DNA of 64,000 nucleotides from Saccharum officinarum (GCA_020631735.1 CM036197.1:41215880-41279879), one strand, 5' to 3'; positions 1-15,398 are shown, counted from the first letter of the stretch. The notes: a model not told the origin generated them from the sequence alone. Translations and numbers: made by a program.

Positions 1-123
1 TTTCATATATGTTTCAGGAAGTTTGATCATCCCTCGTTCGTTTTAGAAAAGGAAAGTTTGATCATCGTTCTTGTTCAGAATCAAGTTCTTAGCTCTTAGA
101 TGCATTTCGTATCTTGTTGTTAG

Positions 124-1768
124 AAAGCTGGTGAACAAGATAGTCAAGAGCTCATGGAAGATGGCAGTGCTCCAAGACGGTCTACTCCCCCCACCACACG
201 CAGAAGCAGATCTGCTGAGTTCCACAATTTTTCAGAAAAGGGTAGGTTGTTATCGATCATGCATATATATGGACGGATCATGACCAGTTGTCGGCGTTTG
301 ATCTCTCTTGTTTGGAACTTGTAGAGGAGAAGGGATAGGATCAACGAGAAGCTGAAAGCATTACAGGAGCTTCTTCCAAACTGCACCAAGGTAACATGTG
401 TTGCGTCTTAATTTTAATTCTACCATACCTCTTCTGCTGTTTTCTTTTCGTTTGATCTCAGAATAGCTTGTTTCAGACCGACAAAGTTTCGATGCTAGAT
501 GAAGCGATCGACTACCTAAAATCCCTTCAGCTACAGCTTCAGGTACTGAATGACATCATATCATATGCACAAGTTGGTTACACTTGACATATTTATTTTT
601 CTTATCTTCGTCTTCTGCGTCCTTTCCTTTTTTTATTTATTCAGCCTCCAGATCTTATTGGCGCTAGGGTAGTATAGTCTGAAGATGTAAACTGCCAATG
701 CAATTCATCCATCGATGTTCTCGTTCTGATCATCACATTGTCATATATGCACACAGATGCTGGTCATGGGGAAGGGAATGGCACCGGTGGTTCCTCCTGA
801 GCTGCAGCAATACATGCATTACATCACGGCTGACCCTGCCCAGATGCCTCCGTTGCGCCCCTCCGGCAAGCAGCCCCGGCAATTTCAGATAACTCAAGCC
901 AAGCCCCAGCGTCAATCTAACGTCGAGTCTGATTTCTTGAGCCAGATGCAGAACTTGCACCCTTCTGAGCCGCCTCAGAACTTCCTCAGGCCACCGAAAT
1001 TGCAACTTTATACGCCGGTAAGAGGTTCAAACATCATGACTATCAAAGTTAATTTTAGCCACGCATTTCAAAGTTTAAGATTTTATTCTTTGTGGAAAAA
1101 GCTGAAATTTTAAGCTGCTAGATCAGGGATATATAGTTCAGGTGCTTCTTTTCAAAAAAAAAAGTTCAGGTGCTAAAACTGTCAGCTTTTACCTGGACAG
1201 TGCTAGCTACTCATCATGCCTCATGAGGAGTTTACCTCTGATCAGTGGCGGATCCAGAAACGGGGTAAGGGGGGGCTAAATAACAAAGGGCAAAAAAAAA
1301 AATTCTCGCTGTATACAGTACACTAATAGATATAGCAAAGATTGATATCAATTCATATCAAGCTCAATGCGGGGTCTTTTTTTCTCAACCCGACTCTCAT
1401 TAGTTGCAATCTTCGAAGTTGAAGCATCATTCTTAGCACAATATCTCTCCATTCTAGTCTACTACAGTACTACTGATTATACCCTACAAGGTATGAAAGT
1501 AAAACTATCATAATCGGATCACTGAATATTCAAAAGAAAAATATTAGAATAGGGTTCAGTGGGGAATTTTGGACTGAGCTGCACTGGGCTCTGAAGAGCT
1601 GCTCTCTGCTATTTTGGCCCGGGGGGGGGGGGGGCTGCAGCCCCCCTAGCCCCCCCCTTGGATCCGCCAATGCCTCTGATTCAGGAACAGAGGGGTGGCC
1701 TATCTAGCACGAGCCACAACACTGGCTGGATTTCTGGGAGGAGTTCCTCGTATAACTTCATGGAGTGA
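124..1768 (+). CDS. PIF/PIL-type bHLH transcription factor, 3' part (5' end outside window)
   Basis: This is the C-terminal part of a phytochrome-interacting-factor-like nuclear DNA-binding protein. The exons I read are 124-241, 325-390, 477-542, 757-1017 and 1685-1768. They encode a basic region (RRSRSAEFHN, then RRRDRINEK) and a helix-loop-helix (LKALQELLPNCTK, then SMLDEAIDYLKSLQLQLQ), the standard PIF arrangement with introns at the usual PIF positions. A proline/glutamine-rich tail follows, ending SSSYNFME. Bases 1-123 look like an upstream intron, with a TAG acceptor at 121-123. Oddity: the exon ending near 240 has an extra G before its GT donor, so splicing at 242 would shift the frame inside the basic region. 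The last intron carries a hAT MITE. Family assignment is strong. Which PIF/PIL member it is, and whether the gene is functional, are open. Confidence 0.85.
1243..1672. mobile_element. hAT-type MITE in the last intron of the bHLH gene
   Basis: The terminal inverted repeats are CAGTGGCGGATCCA at the left and CATTGGCGGATCCA (read inward) at the right. They are flanked by a perfect 8-bp target-site duplication CCTCTGAT at 1235-1242 and 1673-1680. An 8-bp TSD and CANTG-type ends fit the hAT superfamily. The 430-bp interior is non-coding, with a G-run at about 1620-1634 facing C-runs near the right end that could fold back. The acceptor AG of the host intron lies only four bases beyond the right TSD. 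Confidence 0.88.
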
Positions 1769-1925
1769 TGTGCTCCTGATGACAAAATTTGACACCGTGC
1801 AGCCTTGAACTCTTTGAACTCAGAAGAGAGAGTTCAGTCTGGGACCTGCAGCATGGTTCACCTGAGAGAAGCCCATGAATGTGTTGTAGTTAACTAGCTA
1901 GTTGTGTTATTAAATAAAACGCTGT
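1769..1925 (+). other. 3' UTR of the bHLH gene with a poly(A) signal
   Basis: This follows the TGA at 1766-1768. An AATAAA-like signal lies in TTAAATAAAACG at about 1910-1920. The UTR extent is inferred. Confidence 0.5.
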
Positions 1926-2167
1926 GACTGTGATGCTGCTCATTTTGCAATCTGAATTTCACCGTTCAATTCCCCTTTCATGTTGTGTTCATGCAAAGGC
2001 TGATAGATGGCGTCTGTGTTTATCTATACAGCAGTGTGCTACTGTCTGCGTTTTCTGATTGTCAGAGGAACATGTCTAGTTCAAATCCAGTGCGTCACAA
2101 AGATATTATTGCAGTTTCAGCATGCAATTACAAAGTATTGCCATAGCCAAACTATCATTCTCTCTAT

Positions 2168-2214
<47 letters not shown>

Positions 2215-2709
2215 CAGGGACATTCTTCTCCCCACCAATGAGCTATTGCCGGCAATTTGAGAGACACATCTGCCTCTGGGACTGAGAATTCACATTATCA
2301 TGTTTGATGTGAGGGACACTTTTGTTTGCATCCAATCCAATTAGATGAATAATATATCCTCCCCCCCACAACTTGGCGAATCTTTCAGCTTCCATTCTTC
2401 TGCGTCTGCAGGTATGTTGCTGCACTGAAAATTAAGAGTCAAAAGCAGGACTTCTGCTACCACTTCATGCCCATACCGTCAGGCAGCATGGGCAAGACTG
2501 ATTTCAGTGAACCATTCATAGGGCACATAAAATTCACTATATTTATTGTAGCCTGGAATCTAGCTCTATGCTCACTCTGAACAGATTAGCATTACACGTG
2601 CAAACATAAGCAGCCGAAATTCACTCCAGCAGATCGGCAGGGTTCTCCCTTTGCTTCATCAGATGCGGCTACACGGCACGAATTTCAGTTCGCGTTTTGC
2701 AGCAGGCAT
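1926..2709. other. Spacer between convergent bHLH and receptor-kinase genes
   Basis: No gene is recognised. It holds a GA microsatellite at 2170-2210, and its right part is presumably the 3' UTR of the minus-strand receptor kinase. Confidence 0.5.
2170..2210. repeat. (GA)n microsatellite, about 20 units
   Basis: An uninterrupted GA dinucleotide run lies in the spacer between two convergent genes. It is probably polymorphic. Confidence 0.97.
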
Positions 2710-6386
<3,677 letters not shown>

Positions 6387-6453
6387 TCCACTTGCAATTT
6401 TACTATCTCCAAGGTACCATGTGATCGAATGTGGAGTCTGACGAGTGACAAGC

Positions 6454-6460
6454 TTATAAA
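6454..6460 (-). promoter_or_regulatory. TATA box of the receptor kinase gene
   Basis: TTTATAA on the minus strand, about 70 bases before ATG 6386. This predicts a 5' UTR of about 35-40 bases and supports the chosen start. Confidence 0.55.
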
Positions 6461-7008
6461 GACGAGCGCGGAGGCCGTGCCATCGCCATCGGCTGTGAAG
6501 TGAAGTCGATGCATTTCCCAGCGGCGTCAACGCGCGACGGAAGAGGGCGGTTTGACTAGGCATGTGGCGGGAATTATGCGAGAGAGGGGAGGACGGGATA
6601 TGGTTTAAGCCATGGACGATAAGTTCAAGTTCAAGCGAACAGGGTGGTCGACTCGTCGGACGCCGCGGAACTGTGATGCTCAACAGGAATTCAGATACGG
6701 CTGCCGTGCCGACATGCGTGCTTGTGGCCTCGACGTGAATGGATACCGGAAAAGTGCCGAAATTTCCTGCCAAACACTCCGGCGTGCCGCAGTGGCTGCT
6801 TTCTGGACAAGGCAGCCACGGAGAAGAGATGGGATGAGGCTTCACCGTTTCGCTGTGGGCTGCAAAAGTTCAGTTCTGTCTGTCAGTTCATCTTTGCGTT
6901 TGGGGGGTTTTGAGTTCAGACTTCAGATTCAGGAAAATGTTAGGATAAGTTGTGAACATTTTCGGTATCAGTGAAACAACAGTCAGAGTCATTGGATGGA
7001 TTTGCTTA
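6461..7008. other. Upstream region of the receptor kinase gene
   Basis: No coding sequence recognised. The open frame running up to 6845 on the minus strand lies upstream of the TATA box and has no signal-peptide-like start, so I treat it as promoter. Confidence 0.5.
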
Positions 7009-7137
7009 GGCCCTGTTCATCTGGCTTATAATCCGTCTTATTCAGCTTGTTTTTTCAGCCGGAACAGTATTTTTCTCTCGCCAAAAATCAGCCAACAGTG
7101 TTTTTCAGCCGGCTTATAATTCCAGCCGAACGGCTCC
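7009..7137. mobile_element. Tourist-like (PIF/Harbinger) MITE, 129 bp
   Basis: The ends are imperfect inverted repeats (GGCCCTGTTCATCTGGCTTATAA at left positions 7009-7031, matching the reverse complement of the right end) flanked by the 3-bp duplication TTA at 7006-7008 and 7138-7140. Related short elements occur near 32,201 and 32,907. Confidence 0.75.
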
Positions 7138-7140
7138 TTA

Positions 7141-9264
7141 GTTGCTTGCAGGAAACAGGGTACGTTGCCTCTGTAGGTCTCCTGCAAGTTAAAAACGATG
7201 GTCATACTTGCAAGAGAGTTGTTTCTGAATGGCGAATGCGGCGTGGTAGCTTTCTTGCTTTGTCGCAAAGCATGGATCATTCTGACCTCTTTTCCAGTAA
7301 GAAACAATTTCACACGGAATCTGTATATGTTTGGTCAGTAATCAGTAGGAGCAAAATGCGTCTTCTCATCTATCTAGGTCGCAGGGAAGACTTCGCAAAG
7401 ATACAAGGACAAGGCCCCGCTGGATACGCAGCATCACTTGCTGGACCATTCCTCAGAAGCACGTACTCATGCTTGGCTAGCTAGAAACCAGGGCGATGGC
7501 CAAACTGCCAAACTGGGCCCATGCATGGTCAGCACCAACTTGCCGATGGGAAGGAATGCTAGTTGGCGTCCAGTGAAAACATGGTTTATCACCCAAACAA
7601 CAGACTACATCTTAAAAAACACAGATCGGTGATCACTGAATAACAACTGTTACAAGTCTTACAAGTAGTAGTATATTGTTTTGGTCAGTCTAGGTAAAGA
7701 GGTCGTCTACTTGGTATTGAAAACTCATGTTATTCTCTGATTCTCTCCACTATCGATCTCATGTAAACAAAAAAAAGGCCTCCCGTCAATTCAGATGGAG
7801 TGAGCGTTCGCCAATTAGCGGCCCTGCCCGTGATCATAGCAGCAGCACCTGACAGATACCGCGAGCGGCTAGTAGTGGAGGCAAGCACTAACCAACCACA
7901 CCACCAGTGGCACTGAAGACGCACGAGCTGAGAAACCAGCTCAAAACACGGGCTCCGTCGGCTGGTGATGGTGCATGCACGGTAGGAGGAAACAGACAAG
8001 GCGGCAAGGACGGGCGCACGCAATGCGTGCGTGGATTTTGGTCTCCAGCGACGCCACGGCGCGCCGCGGAAGGGGACACGGGGAATCGCTTTGGCTTTGG
8101 CATGCGGGCGCGGGCGCAAGTTGCTGGACGCTGCAAGTTCGCCGCCCTGTACTGTAGCAGGGTGGTGGGCTAGCTGGACTGCTGGAGATGAGGTTTGAGA
8201 AGCGGAGAACGCGCAGGGCAGCCGCGTTTTCCCATCCCGTCCCCATGACGCCGACGCCTCGTGCCGGGTTGGAACCGAGGGAACGGCCGAAAAAGAAGAG
8301 GGCGTCGGCGTCCGCGAGGCCTGCCGCTCGGCTCTCACGGCCTCGCCAACCAGTGGCGGCCGCGGCGACGTGCGTCGCAGATTGGAGGCGCGCTGCCTGC
8401 CTTCGCGGGCCACCGTGCCGGGGTGTGGGTGGAACTGGCACGACCACGATCGCTGCCGCTCACTCAGAGCGAAGACCTGCCACCCAGAAGTCGGCCCAAA
8501 ACCTGATGATGATGATTGGATTCCTTCAGGACGTACGACGGACGGACGGACGAATCCCATGCGCGACCTCGTGTCGTTTTCTGAAACGTGACGCGTCGCT
8601 GAATCCCGGACGCAGGTTGCATTGCCTGCGTGCACGGCGCCGCAGAATTATCGTGGAGCGCAGATGGATGGTGCATCGTGCCACAGTGGACGCACGCCAC
8701 TTGGCCCGGGAGTACCATGGTCCATGGCTCATGGGTCCAATCCAGGCCGCCAGCAACGAACGACCCAGAACCAAAGGCGACCAGGCGATCCAGCATTCGA
8801 GCACGCCGACTCGTGGCTTCAGACGTTATCCACCCGCGCGCTTCTTTTCCACGTTCACAGGGCTTTTTCGGCAGACGAGACGAAGACCCCGTCAAAATGC
8901 ATGCTGCCGCCTAGTGCTGCACCCGCGAAACGCAGAGATCAGGGGTCGCCAACCGGATCATCTCGTCTCGTCCTGTCAGGCCGTTGCCATCAGGATTAGA
9001 CGATTGTTGACTAGTGCACCGGCTACTGAACTGGTGATCCATATGGTGGGCGTCCACCCACGGCAAATCGGCAATGTCACGGTCGTTCACCTCCATGCGA
9101 CCAATACCATGCCCATGCTGTCACGCTACGGCATGCGCACATCGAAGTTGAGCCGTGACGAAACAAGCCAGAAAATGAACCGCGCAAAAGAAAAAGAAAC
9201 ACATGTGCAACATAAAGTCAGGAGACTCTCAATTTTGAACTGGTATTTTAAAAGTCAAAGATGA
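7141..9264. other. Intergenic region, no recognised gene
   Basis: Overlapping open frames occur on both strands (for example 8188-9264 plus and 7730-8635 minus). They are arginine-rich, lack recognisable domains and overlap one another, as expected of GC-rich non-coding DNA. Confidence 0.5.
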
Positions 9265-10290
9265 TTTTTTTGGTCGGTGGTTCCTTCAAAGCACAAAGTG
9301 TGAAGCAAGTGAGATTTTAGGAGGACAATTGGTTAGGAAACAAAACCCTTAGAGAATCCAAATCTTTACAAATTTGTAAGGAAGAAGGATGGTGTAGTGG
9401 CAATGTATCATTTACAAGGGGTTTAGTAAACTGAAATCTCAACTCTTAGTGTGACTTAGTGTCAAAAGTTGCCCCCCGAGTAATCTCACAATTGGTAGAG
9501 ATTTATTTCAGTGGAACCTTGCTAAGAATGGCTTGTTCACAGTCCGATCTATATATAGGACTATGATTAACCAAGGAGTCCTCACGGTTAAAAGCCTACT
9601 TTGTAAATTAAGAGTACCACTGAAAAATTAAGATTTTCCTTTGATACTTACAACATAGAGTTACACTTACTAAGGACGACTTAGCAAAAATGAATTGGCA
9701 AGAAAGTGTCAAATGTTGTTTTTTTGTAGTGTTGTTGACTATTCAACTTTCGATTGCCATTTTGCGAACTTTGTTTGGAATACAATGCACATCACATTTG
9801 GAATTCAACCACCCACCTGTTTCTCTAATATGTTTGGTTCCTGAGTAAATGGCTTTTGTCCTAAGCTTTGGAACCAGATTTTGTTAGGGGTAGCAGCTAT
9901 CTATTGGGCCTTATGGTTGAATAGGAAAGATGTGGTCTTTAACAAGGCTAAGTTTGATATTTATTTGCAGGTAATTTTGAGGATGGCTTACTGGATTCGG
10001 TCCCTGCTGTATAAGGAGGAAAGTCCCTTGTTCAAACGTGGATGCAGAAGCATAGAGGCAATGATTATGGCGGTCTTCACAAAGTTTATGTGGCGTTTTC
10101 AGAATTGAATTGAAGCGTAGCTTTTTGTTCTTGTCGGTCACTTGCTCTTTTTGGGTCTGAATTACGTAGCTTGTCTTCTTTCATCTCCTAGTTGTGAATA
10201 CTTAAGCTTTTATGGCTGTTGCACATATATGTACCATCTTCGGATAGTAAAGACTAAAACTTTGTCCTATTATTAAAAAAGAAAGAAAAA
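9265..10290 (+). mobile_element. Decayed non-LTR retrotransposon (LINE) 3' end
   Basis: Broken frames read like the C-terminal zinc-binding region of a plant LINE reverse transcriptase. Examples are WNLAKNGLFTVRSIY near 9,510, FDCHFANFVWNTMHITFG near 9,750-9,800, and AIYWALWLNRKDVVFNK followed by WIRSLLYKEESPLFKRGC at 9,881-10,108. Stops and shifts interrupt it throughout. It ends in a short UTR and an A-rich tail at about 10,274-10,292, giving plus orientation. It is 5'-truncated. Confidence 0.75.
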
Positions 10291-10594
10291 CATAAGATGT
10301 GGTCCATCACACTGACATGCATCATTAACCATTGAGATTGTAGAGCAGGTACTTACTAGTATTGTGGATTGACGTATTTCAGTTAAAAGACTCGACCTGG
10401 CAAAGCCTTGCGTTAAAATAGTACTTGGCGAAGCTATTGTGTTTAAATAATTTTCCGAGTTATGTATCAAAGGAATAGTATGATATGATGATGAGGAGCT
10501 GCTAGATATCAAAGTTGAACCGAAGATTCTCTCGTTGACATATGCCGTGCATGATCCATCCACAAAACCTGCGGCATCCGGAAAACTCGGCCCG

Positions 10595-10860
10595 TGGTGC
10601 TTTTTTTTTTTTTAGAAACCGGGTTATATTACACAAAGATTATTGATAGTTTACATCACACCTCTTACAAAGGAACCCTTGGAAAAATAGAAAATTACAA
10701 GCAAATCCTTGTAAGGAACTCCCGACGGTCATTCTCGTCACCGGCGGCCGGAGGAGACGCCCAGTAGCCGACCACCTTCCCGACGACATCGGCCACGTGC
10801 GCAAGTAGCATGGGCTCATGGCAGCGGGCCGGTGGGTGAGGTACGAATACCAACCCACAA
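10595..10860 (-). mobile_element. Possible LINE 3' tail in reverse orientation
   Basis: A T-run at about 10,600-10,612 is followed by AGAAACCGGGTTATATTAC, which resembles the 3' ends of grass LINEs read backwards. Similar T-run starts occur at 42,027 and 44,457. The left limit is the T-run; the right limit is arbitrary. Confidence 0.4.
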
Positions 10861-12228
10861 GGCTTTTAGCCCAAGGGAAAAGCTAGAGAGAACGGCCGAC
10901 CAGACAGAGGCTGGATGGACGGGGCCTGCACCACACAAAATGGTTTGGGTGATGATCCGATCCGTGGACCGTGGGTAGGCCCTTTCCTTCCGCGTGCCAC
11001 TGCCACCGCCACGCGCTGCGCCTGCGCCTCGTGCCACCGACAGCAGTTGGCTGCCTCTCCTCGTCCGTGCCGGCTGCCGACTGCCGAGGCAGATTCCGCG
11101 ACGGGAGCGAGCAGGACACACGACACATGGCCCCGCCGCTCCGGCCTCCCGTCGTGCGTGCCCCGCCGCGCCCATGCCCTTGCGTATTGCGTTCGCGTCG
11201 CGAGTCGGGACGGCCGACGGTGGCCCTGCCCGGCTGCCCCAGCCCCCAGGCGCCACGGGATGGGACGCGACATGGCATCTGTAGGGGCAGCTGCAGTCCC
11301 CTTCCCCTTGTCAGATGCCACGCCATCGCCAGACTGCCGGTTCCAGTAGCTGCCGCGCTGCCTCAGATCAGGGTCGTCGTCACTCGTCAGTTCGTCACTC
11401 CTCACACTGCACTCGGCGACCTGCAGCCGTACTGGTGCTGGTGCAGTGGTGCTTGCCGCTGGCGCTTTTGGTGCCCGCTGAAGTGTTGCTGAGCGGCGTG
11501 TGCAACTGCAGCTGGAGACCACAGCGCAGCGGCGCCATGCCTTGGTGACGTGCGGCAGCGACCAGTGACCCGCTCCGTGCCGTGCTGATGTGATCACGGG
11601 ACGGGGGGGGGGAACCACCCAGAATTTCGACAGGTGACGGCAACAGAAAAAAGTAGGAGTACTACAGTACTAGTGTATCTGAACCACTCCGCTCCGGCAT
11701 GCCCAACAACACCGTCGAACGTGTGCATACCAGCGGCAGCGGCGAGAGACAGCGGCGCCGGACCCGTCAACTCACGTATACGTCACACACTCAGGCTCCA
11801 CAGTTAGGTGTGCTACTATTAGTAAAATCGGATTCTCCATTTCCTACCTTCTCCTCCTTAAACAATGCCTAAATCGACATCTTGGGTGAGTCGTTACAAT
11901 TGCAGCTTGCAAGCTCTGCAATGTGCATCCCGTGCTTGAAGAAGGTTAATAGGAACATGACACTAGGAGGCAGAGAGCATCAAGTCCCGAGACTCCGAGA
12001 GATCCCGATGTTTGTTTCAGTTGTTCAACTGAACATAGTACTCCATTTGAAACATTTCAAATCTCTAATTAAGCAGACGGACAGAAGAAAGATATTGTAA
12101 TCCAGCTCAGTGCGGGCAAAACACAAAGCCCGGAATCTGCACGGATCACGAGGCCTCTATTCGAGTACCAACCCTCCTCTTTCTAGCAGCAGGGCAGGGC
12201 AGGGCAGGGTAGCCGGGCCACTTCGCCC
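10861..12228. other. GC-rich intergenic region, no recognised gene
   Basis: The longest frame (10,866-11,618 minus) is low-complexity and overlapped by frames on both strands, with no domain I recognise. A short GGGCA repeat lies near 12,190-12,210. Confidence 0.45.
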
Positions 12229-12660
12229 TTGTTTAGATCCCGGGCCTGGTTCAGATGGACCCAAAATTTGAAATTTTTTCATTCCTCATCGTATCAATCT
12301 TTGACTCATGCATGCATGAAGTAGTAAATATAGGTAAACAAATAACTAATTACACAGTTTAGTTGAAAATCACGAGATGAATCTTTTGAGCCTAGTTGGT
12401 CCACGATTGGACAATATTTGCCAAATAAGACGAAAGCGGTACTATTTATCGGGTTGAATTTTTTTTTGCAATCTAAACGGGAGCGCCCACGCACTGTAGC
12501 AATTCTTTTGTATTTGGTAAAATTTGTCTAAAATTTGACTAATTAGGCTTAAAATGTTCTTCTCGCAAAGTACAACAAAACTGTGTAATTGGTTTTAAAT
12601 TTTATCTGTAACGGAGAATCTTCTTTTTATATAGTAAAATTTGGGGAGTAGTTGAGAAAG
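12229..12660. mobile_element. Two degenerate GGCCTTGTTTAG-type MITE fragments
   Basis: 12,229-12,490 runs from CTTGTTTAGATCCCGGGC to ATCTAAACGGGAGCGCCC and contains the family core (CTAATTACACAGTTTAG, then GAGATGAATCTTTTGAGCCT). 12,490-12,660 carries part of a relative in the other orientation (GACTAATTAGGCTTAAAATG, CTCGCAAAGTACAACAAAAC). Related copies are at 15,057, 15,531, 35,250 and 43,616. Confidence 0.6.
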
Positions 12661-13029
12661 GCCTTCATCGGTTCATCCTATTCCGTCGTACTATGCCAAG
12701 GACATGGAGAAATTTGAAAACTTCGTGACGACTCGTGTCTCTTCTACAATCTACTATCTACTTCAGAAGACGTGCTGTTCAAAGAGGAGTACCAGCACGT
12801 AGCATGACGATTGATCTCTGGGGAGGATCAGAGTTACAGTTCGGAGTGGCAATTCAGATCTCACCAAAGTTTCTCTGGAATTTCTCTGTTCAGATCCTAA
12901 AAACTGGACTAATATTGGCGCTATATTACAACGATCGGAAGGAAGGAGAGAATTAATAAGGGAGAAGAGAAACAACAAACAATTTGAGACAAGGAGAATC
13001 CGATGCATTATTGCCAGCGTGGCCGCTGC
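12661..13029 (-). other. 3' flank of the DUF1645 gene
   Basis: AT-rich sequence downstream of the minus-strand stop, presumably UTR. No exact poly(A) signal can be assigned. Confidence 0.4.
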
Positions 13030-14103
13030 CTAATCCTGTGGATCTCTCAGCACCATGGCCAGCTTCTCCGGCCTGTTCCTGCGGCCTGCTGCGACGTCCC
13101 TCTCCCTGTCGGCCTTCTTCTCTTTGGCCGGCGACGACGGCATGAACAGGTGGCCGAAGCCGAAGACATTGATCACCGGATCCACGCGCACATTGGCCGA
13201 GTAGGACCGCTCCATGCCCCTCGGCCGCGGCCGGCGCGGGCCGATGCCCGCCGACGCCGGCGTGCTCGAGCAGCGCTCCAGGCCGCGGAACACCACGCGG
13301 CCGGACGCGCTGACGCGCGGGCTCTCCGCCGCCACCGCGGGCCGGGACGACGGACGAGAGGGCCCGCGCGGCCGCCACGGCCCAGCCCCCGCGCCCGCGC
13401 GAGGGTTCCTGCAGGAGTCCGAGGAGGACGCCGAAGACGAGGACGAGGACGAGGCTCGGGTCAGGAGCGGGTGCGCGCCCGCCGCCGCTGGCTCCTGCCG
13501 CTTCGGGCGCAGCGGCGCGTCCGCGGCGGCAGCGCCGACCTTGTCGCCGGTAGATCTTGTCCTGGACATGAGATGGAGGAGGTTTGCCACGGGCGCCGAC
13601 CGCGTCCGCAGCGGGGAACACGACGACGGCGGAGGGCGGCGCGCGTTCTTGCCCGAGTCGACCGAGGACGCCGACGAGGACGACGAGGAGTCCCGCGAGA
13701 GGAGCGGCCGGAAATGCGTCTCCCGTCGCGCGTTCAGATGCCCTTCCGCCGCGCACTTGCTGGCGTCGCCGCTGCTGCCGCTGGCAGCCTTCGGTTTCCT
13801 GGAGCTGGAGACGAGGAGGAGGAGGTCGCGCCACCTCCGCCCAGCGCATCGCGGGGCGCGAGGGGACGTCGGCTCCACCTCCAGGCACGGCGGAGGGGAG
13901 CAGGGCGCAGATGCGGGCGCCGGTCGGTGTAAAGGCACGAGCTTCCCGCCGGAGAAGAGCTCGTCGGCAGCCGAGAGCGCTGCCGCGGCGGCTGGCACGA
14001 CGTGGAACTCGAACTCGTCGACGTCAGCCTCAACCGGAGCCGCTGTCGCCATGGGGCAGTGGAACGCGAAGGGATCCGGCGACGTCACCGCTGCAGCTGC
14101 CAT
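13030..14103 (-). CDS. DUF1645-type protein, single exon (357 aa)
   Basis: The 357-residue frame starts at ATG 14,101-14,103. Near the N-terminus DEFEFHVV, then ADELFSGGKLVPL, then RRWRDLLLLVSSSRK match the DUF1645 pattern (an FEF motif, an ADELF-G-L-PL motif and a basic RRWRL stretch). The middle is rich in serine runs with RTRSAPV-type basic motifs. The C-terminus has RSYSANVRVDPVINV and a lysine/arginine-rich tail. From memory, a rice member of this family influences grain size and stress tolerance; the biochemical role is unknown. An alternative assignment is the similar membrane-associated kinase regulator group, which shares the N-terminal motif. Very high GC produces long shadow frames on the plus strand. 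Confidence 0.75.
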   Translation of the reverse strand: MAAAAVTSPDPFAFHCPMATAAPVEADVDEFEFHVVPAAAAALSAADELFSGGKLVPLHRPAPASAPCSPPPCLEVEPTSPRAPRCAGRRWRDLLLLVSSSRKPKAASGSSGDASKCAAEGHLNARRETHFRPLLSRDSSSSSSASSVDSGKNARRPPPSSCSPLRTRSAPVANLLHLMSRTRSTGDKVGAAAADAPLRPKRQEPAAAGAHPLLTRASSSSSSSASSSDSCRNPRAGAGAGPWRPRGPSRPSSRPAVAAESPRVSASGRVVFRGLERCSSTPASAGIGPRRPRPRGMERSYSANVRVDPVINVFGFGHLFMPSSPAKEKKADRERDVAAGRRNRPEKLAMVLRDPQD

Positions 14104-15056
14104 TGCCGGGGTGGCGGGGCATGAACGCGTGAAGTGAGGTGGCGAGCGGCAACTTTAAACGCGCGCGAGAGGCAGAGACGAGGAGAACGAGAGCAGTTGG
14201 TTTGGTTCGGCGGCGGCGGTGGCCGGTGGCGAGCCAGCGCGGAGTAGTTAGCTCCACCGTGTCACGGAAAGTTCCCAAGATATATGGGCGGTTTCGGGCT
14301 ACCGGGTCGAACGCGCCGGCCTGGCGGACAACCCGGACCCGGGAACAGAGTATACGAGGCAACGAATCAAACGCTGCCCGGCGCCATTAAGCTGCAGCGT
14401 GCTGAGCTTTGCTTGCCGAGCGATATGATATGGTAATGGTTGATGCCCACAGTGTGCCGATCCAGCATCCGGTTGCAGCTTGCGCGTTTGCGTCTCAGTT
14501 ATTAGTGCGAACAGGACGCTGCTGACTTGCTCTGATTGTGATTACTCCTCTTACTCACTACAGTACAAGAGCGGGTCAATTAGACAATTATTGCTTAGTG
14601 TTGACATCTCAGTATCTGTCTTCAGATCAGGAAAACGAGTTTCCTTCCGTTTATTTATATTCTTGTTTAATTTAGTGGGTGTCTGATGTCCTCGTGTTGA
14701 TCCTCTGTTTTACAGTTTTAAGTGTGTGACTGCGCCATGATTTTTGGTCGAGTGATGGAAATGCGACTCTGACGAACAGCATGCTGCTGCACACTGTCAT
14801 GTGAGCTGCGCGGCACGCAGAGGACAAACATTCCGGTTAGTTAGGGTGGTGGGGGACCTCACCAATCATCAAGACAGATGATACATCTCGTCGGCCTGAT
14901 TACATGGGAATCGCACATGAGTTTCGGTAGCCTAAATCGCACGCTGTGCAGGATTTAATTCAATGAGCCCATGCGCATTGTACTAGTATACTACTACTGA
15001 ATACTATTTTCCATCACATAAACTTGATTTGATAATGTAGTACGTAGTAATACTCA
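14104..15056. other. Upstream region of the DUF1645 gene
   Basis: GC-rich up to about 14,400, then AT-rich. A TTTAAA at about 14,153-14,158 (minus strand) is a weak TATA candidate 50 bases from the ATG. No other gene seen. Confidence 0.35.
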
Positions 15057-15398
15057 GGGCTGCGTTTAGTTTGCGAAAAGAAAATTTTTAGATGTCATAT
15101 CGAATGTGTCAGAAGGATGTCGAGAGGGTTTTCGGATACTAATAAAAAAAACAAATTACAGAACCCGTCAGAAAACTGCGAGACGAATCTAATGATACTA
15201 ATTAATCCGTCATTAGCACATGTTGGTTAATTTAGCACTTAAGGCATTCATGGACTAATTAGGCTTAAAAGATTCGTCTCGCGATTTCTCCGAGAACTGT
15301 GCAATTAGTTTTTTTTCGTCTACGTTTATTACTTTATACATGTGTCCAAACATTCGATGTGATGGGTGGAGGCTAAATTTTTTTTAACTAAACCTGGC
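15057..15398. mobile_element. GGCCTTGTTTAG-type MITE copy
   Basis: The ends GGGCTGCGTTTAGTT and AACTAAACCTGGC form an imperfect inverted repeat. The interior contains GACTAATTAGGCTTAAAAG and ATTCGTCTCGCGATTT, shared with the copies at 15,531 and 43,616. Confidence 0.65.

Noticed and set aside
6387..6845. N-terminal extension of the receptor kinase frame
   Set aside because: It lies upstream of a good TATA box, and the ATG at 6,386 gives a normal signal peptide.
7730..9264. Long open frames of 301 and 358 codons on opposite strands
   Set aside because: They overlap each other, are arginine/proline-rich without domains, and show no codon pattern or splice structure. They look like GC-driven chance frames.
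10866..11618. 250-codon minus-strand frame
   Set aside because: Low complexity, overlapped by frames in all phases, no recognised motif.
13003..14137. Plus-strand frames of over 300 codons
   Set aside because: They are shadows of the GC-rich DUF1645 gene on the minus strand.
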